NCBI GenBank assembly: GCA_003136335.1
Contig: PLEA01000007.1
Location: 1 to 5,017 of the forward strand
Reading direction: 5' to 3'
DNA: 5,017 bases
Source of the DNA: Acidobacteriaceae bacterium
GTDB taxonomy: Bacteria; Acidobacteriota; Terriglobia; Terriglobales; SbA1
Shown: positions 1 through 4,828 of the stretch, in pieces
Position numbering within the stretch: the first letter of the stretch is position 1
How the letters are laid out: each line of letters starts with the position of its first letter
The notes under the pieces: model-generated
Told to the model about the DNA's origin: nothing
The model's database searches: none
What the model saw: the letters and a program-made list of their open reading frames with translations, nothing else
Position numbers and translations under genes: made by a program

Positions 1-287
1 GGATAGAAATAATTCTTGCGCGCAAAAATGGAAGTCTCGTTGATGCGGCACTGCAGTGCCATCGCCGCCAGGGTGGCGAACTCCACGACTTTCTTGTTCA
101 GCACCGGCAGCGCGCCGGGCATCCCCAGGCATACCGGGCAGACGTTCGAATTCGGCGGCGCTCCGAATCGCGTCGAGCAGGAGCAGAAAATCTTAGTCGC
201 CGTCCGCAGCTGAACGTGAACTTCCAGCCCGATGACCGGCTCATACGTGGTGCGGGCGGCAAGGGAATCGACCGGCGTGGTGACCAT
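1..287 (-). CDS. gatB: Aspartyl/glutamyl-tRNA(Asn/Gln) amidotransferase subunit B, N-terminal part (cut by left edge)
   Basis: The reverse strand reads an open frame of 95 codons from ATG (287-285) to the window edge. GatB is the kinase/transamidase subunit of the cytoplasmic GatCAB complex: it phosphorylates mischarged Asp-tRNA(Asn) or Glu-tRNA(Gln) and uses ammonia from GatA to make Asn- or Gln-tRNA. Visible family signatures are [13 protein letters not shown] at residues 15-27, the cysteine set C35/C37 and C50/C53 expected to bind zinc ([13 protein letters not shown], then [17 protein letters not shown]), and KNYFY at 91-95, which in the family leads into the PDLPKGYQ region. Full proteins are about 480 residues, so roughly a fifth is present. 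The start is firm: a stop codon in the same frame (299-297) lies only three codons upstream. There is no Shine-Dalgarno sequence before the ATG, but a TATAAT box lies 8 nt upstream. GatA and GatC are not in the window. Identity is very secure from the motifs. Confidence 0.96.
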   Translation of the reverse strand, partial: MVTTPVDSLAARTTYEPVIGLEVHVQLRTATKIFCSCSTRFGAPPNSNVCPVCLGMPGALPVLNKKVVEFATLAAMALQCRINETSIFARKNYFY

Positions 288-295
288 AGGTAGAG

Positions 296-301
296 ATTAT
301 A
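296..301 (-). promoter_or_regulatory. Putative -10 box (TATAAT) of gatB, leaderless type
   Basis: A perfect TATAAT on the minus strand ends 8 nt before the gatB ATG. Transcription would begin at or within a base or two of the start codon, matching the lack of a Shine-Dalgarno sequence. No good TTGACA-like -35 is seen at 16-18 nt spacing. The consensus match and the position are observed; promoter activity is inferred. Confidence 0.5.
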
Positions 302-380
302 AAGGCCCGCGTAGCGCGGGATCACGGTTAGGGTAAGGTCGCTCCTTCAAGAAAATGAGTAACCAGCGTAAGGACGACAT
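297..380 (-). other. Possible 27-codon ORF with strong Shine-Dalgarno, just upstream of gatB
   Basis: On the minus strand, GGAGGAGGAG (390-381) sits directly before an ATG (380-378). The core GGAGG lies 5 nt from the start, the best ribosome-binding site in the window. The ORF starts MSSLRWLLIFLKERPYPNRD and ends at TAA 299-297, in the gatB frame and 9 nt before its ATG. A second 23-codon ORF in another frame (399-328, starting MTVGGGDVVLTLVTHF) covers the same stretch. Neither resembles a protein I know. Either could be a leader peptide, the decayed end of a gene, or chance. The rest of the 288-462 gap shows nothing else I can name. Confidence 0.15.
306..320. repeat. Perfect 6-bp hairpin upstream of gatB
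   Basis: CCCGCG (306-311), spacer TAG, CGCGGG (315-320) form a perfect inverted repeat in the gap between gatB and the exported-protein gene, just upstream of the gatB -10 box. On the minus strand the stem is followed by CCTTTAT, so it could act as a weak terminator for the upstream gene. There is no real T-run, and the spacer is only 3 nt. It may instead be a dispersed palindromic element or a protein-binding site next to the promoter. Confidence 0.45.
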
Positions 381-462
381 CTCCTCCTCCCACTGTCATG
401 ACGATCGGTTCAGTCGAGATGCGACTCCTTTGGCAAACCGGCCCTAAGCGCGCTCATAGCTC

Positions 463-1128
463 TTAGTCCGTTTTCTGCGGCGTGCTTAGATATTTGTCAA
501 CTGAGATTTCGAAATACATTAATTCGCTTCCCCCCGCATCATCCACGCCCGTGATGTCGATGTTCGCGCCCGCCAGAGGCGACGAGATGCCGCCCACGTC
601 AAAAAATAAAAATCCTGATTGCGTGCCGTGCGGCTCGACCGCCTTGGCCGCGAATTGCGAGGACTCGATCTCCTCCATCTCTTTCTTGCCGATAGTGCCC
701 TTCGCTTTGTGCGGGATCGGAAGTGGAACCGGGCTCGGCCGCGGGCTGGCCTGCGGATTCGAGAGGCGCCGATACAGGTCGTTCGGAGGAACGGGAGTGA
801 GCTTCGAGTGATTGCCCGTGATCAGCGTGATTTCCATATTGGCGATGGAGATCGGTTGATCCCCATCGTTGGTTACCACGAAAAAGACCGGCAGAAAGCC
901 GTGCGGCGCGAAGTCCACAGAAAAGATCTTGGCCTTTTCCGGCGTGTCGTAGGGGTCGGCGGCGATCGCGACTTTCGAGTCGCGATGGAAATCGTGCGCC
1001 GGATAGTTGATAGCGGACCGCGCCACCGGCTTCACGAAGTTCTTGCCCGCCACAAGCATCACCGGAAAAAACAACGCAGCGCAAACGGCCGCGACGACGG
1101 CGCGATGGGCGGATCGCAAGGACGGCAT
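463..1128 (-). CDS. Exported hypothetical protein, probable Ig-like beta-sandwich
   Basis: I do not recognise this 221-residue protein. Residues 1-27 form a classic signal peptide: a basic start (MPSLRSAHR), a hydrophobic core (VVAAVCAALFFPVMLV) and a likely type I cleavage after LVA27. C16 lacks a proper lipobox (Val at -1), so a lipoprotein is unlikely. The mature part has alternating beta-strand-like stretches (FLPVFFVVTNDGDQPISI at 78-95, MEITLITG, SGFLFFDVGG at 171-180, ANIDITGV, LMYFEISV). These flank a proline-rich linker (about 125-140) and a charged helix (KKEMEEIE). The pattern recalls DUF4352-like or other periplasmic Ig-fold proteins that tolerate variable loops, but this is inference from pattern only. 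No catalytic motif is visible. The gene is transcribed away from waaA, and its start is supported by a TATAAT 7 nt upstream. It may work in the periplasm or outer membrane; a link to LPS assembly is suggested only by neighbourhood. Confidence 0.88.
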   Translation of the reverse strand: MPSLRSAHRAVVAAVCAALFFPVMLVAGKNFVKPVARSAINYPAHDFHRDSKVAIAADPYDTPEKAKIFSVDFAPHGFLPVFFVVTNDGDQPISIANMEITLITGNHSKLTPVPPNDLYRRLSNPQASPRPSPVPLPIPHKAKGTIGKKEMEEIESSQFAAKAVEPHGTQSGFLFFDVGGISSPLAGANIDITGVDDAGGSELMYFEISVDKYLSTPQKTD

Positions 1129-1135
1129 AATTCTG

Positions 1136-1141
1136 ATTATA
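1136..1141 (-). promoter_or_regulatory. Putative -10 box (TATAAT) of the exported-protein gene, within a symmetric AT island
   Basis: A perfect TATAAT on the minus strand ends 7 nt before the ATG at 1128, the spacing expected for a leaderless transcript; no Shine-Dalgarno sequence is present. The box is one arm of an inverted repeat, ATAAT (1127-1131), TCTG, ATTAT (1136-1140). The other arm gives CATAAT on the plus strand (1126-1131), a possible -10 for waaA. No convincing -35 is seen for either direction. Confidence 0.5.
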
Positions 1142-1203
1142 GAAGGCGAGTGCGCATCGAGCTATCCCACCTTCGCAAAGAACGCCAAAGAGTGGGGCAC
1201 CCG

Positions 1204-1218
1204 CCGCCGACAAGGCGG
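1204..1218 (+). other. Hairpin overlapping the Shine-Dalgarno-like AAGGCGG before waaA
   Basis: CCGCC (1204-1208), loop GACAA, GGCGG (1214-1218) could fold in the leader RNA of waaA. The 3' arm is part of AAGGCGG (1212-1218), the only Shine-Dalgarno-like sequence before the gene, so folding could limit ribosome access. The stem is short (5 bp) and may be chance in GC-rich DNA. The divergent gap 1129-1234 shows nothing else beyond the AT island at 1126-1141. Confidence 0.25.
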
Positions 1219-1234
1219 TTTAGAATGGCTCAGC

Positions 1235-2665
1235 TTGAGCTATCTTCTCTACAGTCTGGCGCTGGCGGCGGGAATGCTGTTGAGCCTGCCTTATTGGCTC
1301 TACCAGATTCTGCGCCATGGCAAATATCGCAGCGGACTCGCCCAACGCATGGGCAGAGTTCCTTCGCGACTGATCGAGTCTGACGCAGGCTTCCCAGCGG
1401 AACCGCAGCGCAATCGTAGCGCCGCCGTCCCGGCGGCAGTCGCGGGAGCCTGCCCTGAGCTTGCCGAAGGGGCGTCTGGCCCGCGCTCCCGCCCAGGGCG
1501 CGGCATCTGGGTGCATGCCGTTTCCCTCGGCGAAGTACTCGCCGTCAGCGGATTGGTGGAGCAAATACGGCGAAATTTCCCGCACCATCGAGTGCTGGTG
1601 TCGACCACGACTGACACTGGACAAGAACTCGCGCGCCAGCGCTTTGGCAAAGAGAACGTGTTCTACTTCCCAATGGACTTTGCCTTCGCCATTCGGCCTT
1701 ATCTTCGAGTCCTGCAGCCGGAGCTAGTCGTGCTCGCCGAAACCGAGTTCTGGCCAAACTTCCTGCGCCTGGCGCACGCCGGCGGGGCGCGCATCGCGGT
1801 GGTCAACGCGCGCATTTCCGACCGTTCGTGGCCGAACTACCGCCGCTTCCGCTGGGCCCTGCGGAGGATGCTGGTGCACGTCGACCTGTTTCTGGCGCAG
1901 ACGCTGCAGGATAGCGCCAGGCTGCAATCGATCGGCGCCGAAGCGCAACGCGTGCAGGTCACGGGAAATCTTAAGTTCGACATGTGTTTGCCTTCCTCTC
2001 CGCCGATTGTGGAGAGCCTCCGCCAATCGTTCGCGGCAGAAGGCGCCGGGCCCGTCCTGGTGTGTGGCAGTACCGTTGAAGGTGAAGAACCTCTGCTGCT
2101 GAAGGCTTTTGAGAACTTGCGGGTGGGGCATCCGCGCGCGGTGATGATTCTGGCGCCTCGACATCCCGAGCGCTTTGACCAGATTGCGATCCTTCTGCGG
2201 CAGTTGGATATTCAGTCTTTCCGGCGCTCTCTATGGCAGGGGGAAAAGCTCGCCGGTCGAGTGCTGCTGGTGGATTCCATCGGAGAACTGGCTGCCCTTT
2301 ATGCCCTTGCCGATGTTGCGTTCGTCGGCGGAAGCCTGGTGCCGCGCGGGGGACACAATATTATCGAGCCCGCGCAACACGGCGTGGCCATTGTTACCGG
2401 GAACCATACGGAAAATTTTCGTGACATTGTGGCGCTATTTCAAAGCCGGGACGCCGTGCGCATCGTCGGCATGGCGGAGTTACCCCTGACTCTGATGCAG
2501 TTGCTCGCCGACGACGCCGAACGGCGCGCGCTCGGCCGGCGCGCGGAAGAAACGATGCGTTCGCAGATGGGCGCGACGTTGCGGACACTGGAAGGACTGA
2601 AGACTCTCATGGCGGACGGCCGCGATCCCCTGCCGGTTTCGGCTCAGGCCGCGCACACAGATTGA
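1235..2665 (+). CDS. waaA: 3-deoxy-D-manno-octulosonic acid (Kdo) transferase
   Basis: WaaA (KdtA) moves Kdo from CMP-Kdo onto lipid IVA on the cytoplasmic face of the inner membrane, joining lipid A to the core. From TTG 1235 the protein has 476 residues. Residues 3-25 (YLLYSLALAAGMLLSLPYWLY) are the usual N-terminal membrane anchor, followed by LRHGKYRSGLAQRMGRVP. The GT-B (GT30 family) domain shows HAVSLGEV (94-101, E100 matching the catalytic Glu, E60 in E. coli), AETEFWPN (168-175), NARISDRSW (191-199), TGNLKFD (243-249) and GGSLVPRGGHNIIEPA (365-379, donor-binding side). Residues 61-89, and perhaps more of 47-89, are additional to the family and encoded by repeat-like DNA, which explains the length beyond the usual 420-440. 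An open frame reaches back to 1007, but that part overlaps the divergent gene and has no WaaA-like sequence. The start is uncertain: an ATG at 1225 with a Shine-Dalgarno sequence is out of frame by one base; ATG 1274 would cut the anchor. lpxK overlaps its stop, so the two are co-translated. Confidence 0.95.
   Translation: MSYLLYSLALAAGMLLSLPYWLYQILRHGKYRSGLAQRMGRVPSRLIESDAGFPAEPQRNRSAAVPAAVAGACPELAEGASGPRSRPGRGIWVHAVSLGEVLAVSGLVEQIRRNFPHHRVLVSTTTDTGQELARQRFGKENVFYFPMDFAFAIRPYLRVLQPELVVLAETEFWPNFLRLAHAGGARIAVVNARISDRSWPNYRRFRWALRRMLVHVDLFLAQTLQDSARLQSIGAEAQRVQVTGNLKFDMCLPSSPPIVESLRQSFAAEGAGPVLVCGSTVEGEEPLLLKAFENLRVGHPRAVMILAPRHPERFDQIAILLRQLDIQSFRRSLWQGEKLAGRVLLVDSIGELAALYALADVAFVGGSLVPRGGHNIIEPAQHGVAIVTGNHTENFRDIVALFQSRDAVRIVGMAELPLTLMQLLADDAERRALGRRAEETMRSQMGATLRTLEGLKTLMADGRDPLPVSAQAAHTD
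1415..1492. repeat. Palindromic dispersed-repeat-like insert read in frame within waaA
   Basis: Two adjacent palindromic units lie inside waaA. Unit one is GCCGCCG (1421-1427), spacer TCC, CGGCGGC (1431-1437). Unit two is bounded by GCGGGAGC (1442-1449) and GCTCCCGC (1485-1492), and its centre holds CCCTGAGCTTGCCGAAGGG (1453-1471). That core closely matches the CCCTGAGC..GTCGAAGGG type of dispersed repeat I recall from many environmental bacterial genomes (inference from memory). The 78 bp are exactly 26 codons and have no stop in the waaA frame. They encode a low-complexity Ala/Pro/Gly/Arg segment between the membrane anchor and the first glycosyltransferase motif. Confidence 0.6.
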
Positions 2666-3606
2666 ATCCCCTCTCAGCCATCTACGGTGGCGTGGTCCGA
2701 ACACGCAACGCGCTTTATGACCGGGGAGTTCTCCGGGCGCGGCGACTGCAAGCTGCGGTCATCAGCGTGGGCAATCTTTCCGCAGGCGGATCGGGAAAGA
2801 CTCCGTTCGTACTTCTTTTAGGCGAGTTGCTCCAGGCGCGTGGAATCAAGTTCGATGTGCTGTCGCGCGGTTACGGACGCAGATCCAGGGGCGTGCGGTT
2901 GGTCGATCCCGCAGGCCTGCCGCAGGAGTTCGGCGATGAACCACTTCTGATGGCGCGCAAACTGCAGGTGCCGGTGATCGTTGGAGAGGATCGCTACGAG
3001 GCGGGGCGCTTCGCCGAATCGAAATTCGGGCCACAGTTCCATCTCCTCGACGACGGCTTTCAACACCGGGCATTAGCTCGCGACTTCGATATTGTTCTAG
3101 TCACGCCGCAGGACGTGGGCGACCGGCTGCTTCCCGCTGGACGCATGCGGGAGGCGTTGAGTTCCTTGCGGCGCGCGGATGCTGTCGTGCTCGCCAGTGG
3201 CGCTTCGGCGGAGTCCTTTCCGATTGAGGGAAAGACGGTGTGGCGCGTGCGCCGTGGCATTGTGCCGCAAAATGTTCCGCTGCGGCCTGTGGTGTTCTGC
3301 GGCATCGCCCGGCCCCAGAATTTCGTGTTGCAACTTCGGGCGGCGAATATTGAGCCGCTCGCCGAGGCGTTCTACCGCGACCACCATGCATACAGCGAGA
3401 AAGACATCCGTGAGTTGATTGAACTCAAGCAGCGAAGCGAGGCCAGCGGTTTCGTCACCACCGAGAAAGACGCGGTGAACCTGGGAAGCTATCTTTCCGC
3501 GCTCGCTCCGCTCGCGGTTGTACCCGTGAAAATGGAATTGTCGGATGCAGCTAACGCCCTCGATACCATGCTGCACAAGATCGACGAGCGAAAGCGCGAG
3601 GCATGA
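2662..3606 (+). CDS. lpxK: Tetraacyldisaccharide 4'-kinase (lipid A 4'-kinase)
   Basis: LpxK phosphorylates the 4' position of the tetraacyl disaccharide-1-phosphate with ATP, giving lipid IVA, at the inner-membrane inner face. The product is the acceptor for WaaA, encoded just upstream. The protein has 314 residues, a normal length. It begins MNPLSAIYGGVVRTRNALYDRG, typical of the family. The Walker A P-loop is SVGNLSAGGSGKTP (35-48, K46/T47). GDEP (91-94) and RDHHAY (239-244) probably carry the Asp and His that form the catalytic dyad described for Aquifex LpxK. LLDDGFQHRAL (128-138) is the Walker B region, and FVTTEKDAVNL (264-274) is the conserved C-terminal motif. The start is TTG 2662, whose last two bases share the TGA stop of waaA (TTGA). 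No Shine-Dalgarno sequence is evident, so translation is probably coupled to waaA. The stop overlaps an ATG (ATGA) that opens a 23-codon ORF. Confidence 0.96.
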   Translation: MNPLSAIYGGVVRTRNALYDRGVLRARRLQAAVISVGNLSAGGSGKTPFVLLLGELLQARGIKFDVLSRGYGRRSRGVRLVDPAGLPQEFGDEPLLMARKLQVPVIVGEDRYEAGRFAESKFGPQFHLLDDGFQHRALARDFDIVLVTPQDVGDRLLPAGRMREALSSLRRADAVVLASGASAESFPIEGKTVWRVRRGIVPQNVPLRPVVFCGIARPQNFVLQLRAANIEPLAEAFYRDHHAYSEKDIRELIELKQRSEASGFVTTEKDAVNLGSYLSALAPLAVVPVKMELSDAANALDTMLHKIDERKREA

Positions 3607-3674
3607 GAGAATCGGCTTGGCTGTGGCTGCGGAAAAAGTCCGTTTTGCCTCGTTTTGAAAGGGCGCGGCTTTAG
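3603..3674 (+). other. Possible 23-codon ORF overlapping the lpxK stop (ATGA)
   Basis: An ATG overlaps the lpxK TGA stop in the ATGA arrangement typical of coupled genes. It opens a frame starting MRESAWLWLRKKSV that ends at TAG 3672-3674, inside the first hairpin of the intergenic repeat. The tryptophan-rich and basic start could be the stump of a third operon gene truncated when the repeat arrived. It could equally be chance. No family is recognisable at this length. Confidence 0.15.
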
Positions 3675-3730
3675 CCGCGCCGCTCATGCGAGCTTTACTT
3701 AGGCTTTAGCCCCTCAGGGTGATTCCTGAG
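3641..3730. repeat. REP-like intergenic palindromic element between lpxK and rfaE1
   Basis: The 138-bp gap holds three inverted repeats. The first is GGCGCGGCT (3662-3670), TT, AGCCGCGCC (3673-3681), a 9-bp perfect arm pair. The second is GGCT-TT-AGCC (3702-3711), repeating the centre of the first (GGCTTTAGCC at 3667-3676). The third is CTCAGG (3713-3718), GTGATT, CCTGAG (3725-3730), ending 14 nt before the rfaE1 ATG. The element is led by a direct repeat CGTTTTG (3641-3647 and 3651-3657). I recall GTTTTGAAAGGGC followed by a GGCTTTAGCC palindrome as a frequent intergenic repeat in Acidobacteria; a genome search would settle this. There is no T-run after any stem, so it is not a classical intrinsic terminator, though the strong hairpins could still reduce read-through or protect mRNA ends. 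No clear promoter for rfaE1 is visible in the gap. Confidence 0.7.
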
Positions 3731-3744
3731 AGTTACACCCCGCA

Positions 3745-4779
3745 ATGACCAAACATCTCAAAGAGGCCGACCGGCTGAAAAAGATCGTCGAAGCGTTCCC
3801 CAACCTCACCGTGACGGTGCTGGGAGATCTGGTAGCGGACGAGTTTGTGTTCGGCGAGATTTCGCGTGTGTCGCGCGAGGCCCCAGTCCTGATCCTGAAG
3901 CACCGCGAACGCACCGTGATGCCCGGCGGCTCGGCCAATGCCGCAAAAAATTTGGCGGATCTGGGAGTGAATGTTCTCCCGGTGGGCATTGTGGGAGACG
4001 ATGAGCCGGGCCGGATTTTGCTGAAATATTTTCGCCACAAGCGGATTCCGGTCAGCGGCGTGCTGAAGGACAAAAGCTATACCACGGTTACGAAAACACG
4101 CATTCTGGCAGGCATGACGCACACCGCGCGACAGCAGGTCGTGCGGGTAGACCGCGAGCCGCAGCAAGCGCCGAACTCTCATTTGACGCGGGAACTCTAC
4201 CTGGCTGCCCGGAATTATGCGCATGCGTCGGACGCGCTGCTGGTTTCCGACTACGGATACGGCGCGGCCACTCCCGCGATCGTGAATGCGTTGCGGGAAA
4301 AGGGCAAGCTGGGTGCGGTGCCGATCGTCCTCGATTCGCGCTACCGCTTGCTGCAGTATTCCGGCGCAACCGCTGCCACCCCCAATGAACCCGAAGTGGA
4401 GGAGGCTCTGGGAGTTCGAATCGGGCAAGACTGGAACAAGGTCGTCGCCGCCGGCGAGCAGGTGATGGCGCGCATGAAGCTGCAGTCCTTGCTGATTACG
4501 CGCGGCCGCGACGGGATGGTGGCGTTCAATCACAAGCACAAGCCGGTGGACATTCCGATTGTTGGCTCTGACGAGGTGGCGGATGTAACAGGTGCGGGCG
4601 ATACTGTGATCGCGGCATTCACGGCTGCGCTTGCCGCCGGTGCAACGACCGAAGAAGCGGCGCAACTGGCCAACTATGCGGGCGGAATCGTTGTGATGAA
4701 ACGCGGCACGGCGACTGTCTCCTGGAAAGAGTTGCTGTACGCAATCGATCAGACGCCGCCAACGACACGACTCCATTGA
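3745..4779 (+). CDS. rfaE1: D-glycero-beta-D-manno-heptose-7-phosphate kinase (HldE domain I type, PfkB family)
   Basis: This cytoplasmic sugar kinase makes heptose-1,7-bisphosphate from heptose-7-phosphate and ATP, on the way to ADP-heptose for the LPS inner core. The 344 residues match the kinase half of HldE. VLGDLVADEFVFGEISRVSREAPV (25-48) is the first RfaE signature, with the sugar-binding start. MPGGSANAAKNLADLG (59-74) is the PfkB GG/N substrate region. LLVSDYGYG (165-173) corresponds to the SDYGKG motif but has Tyr in place of Lys. TPNEPEVEEAL (212-222) is the TPN..E motif. DVTGAGDTVIAAF (280-292) is the second PfkB signature, with D286 as the catalytic base in GAGD. The adenylyltransferase half is not fused; it follows as rfaE2. 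No good Shine-Dalgarno sequence precedes the ATG, and a 6-bp hairpin ends 14 nt upstream. The PfkB fold is certain. The heptose specificity rests on the RfaE wording and on the neighbours rfaE2, waaA and lpxK. Confidence 0.92.
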   Translation: MTKHLKEADRLKKIVEAFPNLTVTVLGDLVADEFVFGEISRVSREAPVLILKHRERTVMPGGSANAAKNLADLGVNVLPVGIVGDDEPGRILLKYFRHKRIPVSGVLKDKSYTTVTKTRILAGMTHTARQQVVRVDREPQQAPNSHLTRELYLAARNYAHASDALLVSDYGYGAATPAIVNALREKGKLGAVPIVLDSRYRLLQYSGATAATPNEPEVEEALGVRIGQDWNKVVAAGEQVMARMKLQSLLITRGRDGMVAFNHKHKPVDIPIVGSDEVADVTGAGDTVIAAFTAALAAGATTEEAAQLANYAGGIVVMKRGTATVSWKELLYAIDQTPPTTRLH

Positions 4780-4787
4780 GCCTAATA

Positions 4788-4828
4788 GTTGAACGACATA
4801 ATTGAACGCACACAATTGAAAGCACACA
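4788..4828 (+). repeat. Short tandem repeat at the rfaE2 start
   Basis: ATTGAACGCACACA (4801-4814) is followed directly by ATTGAAAGCACACA (4815-4828), one mismatch in 14. A more degenerate unit, GTTGAACGACATA (4788-4800), stands before them. Each unit contains a TTG; those at 4789 and 4816 are in the rfaE2 frame and the one at 4802 is not. The AT/CA-rich composition contrasts with the GC-rich genes on both sides. Confidence 0.65.

Noticed and set aside
98..325. 75-codon minus-strand open frame
   Set aside because: It is a shadow of gatB in another frame. The gatB frame, open to the window edge, carries clear conserved motifs.
599..1213. 204-codon minus-strand open frame
   Set aside because: It overlaps the exported-protein gene in another frame. 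That gene has a signal peptide, plausible composition and a placed promoter, whereas this frame has none.
1007..1234. Upstream extension of the waaA frame (552 residues in all)
   Set aside because: It overlaps the divergent exported-protein gene and its promoter, and has no WaaA-like sequence. The membrane anchor typical of the family starts just after 1235.
619..1383. 254-codon plus-strand open frame
   Set aside because: It is antisense to the exported-protein gene and then out of frame with waaA. It is Arg-rich with no domain; only its ATG at 1225 is of interest, treated as a start problem.
1415..1492. CRISPR array or insertion sequence inside waaA
   Set aside because: There are only two dissimilar palindromic units, no regular spacers, no transposase and no target-site duplication that I can see.
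3662..3681. Intrinsic terminator after lpxK
   Set aside because: The stem is strong but the loop is only 2-4 nt and no T-run follows. The repeated GGCTTTAGCC core fits a dispersed palindromic element better.
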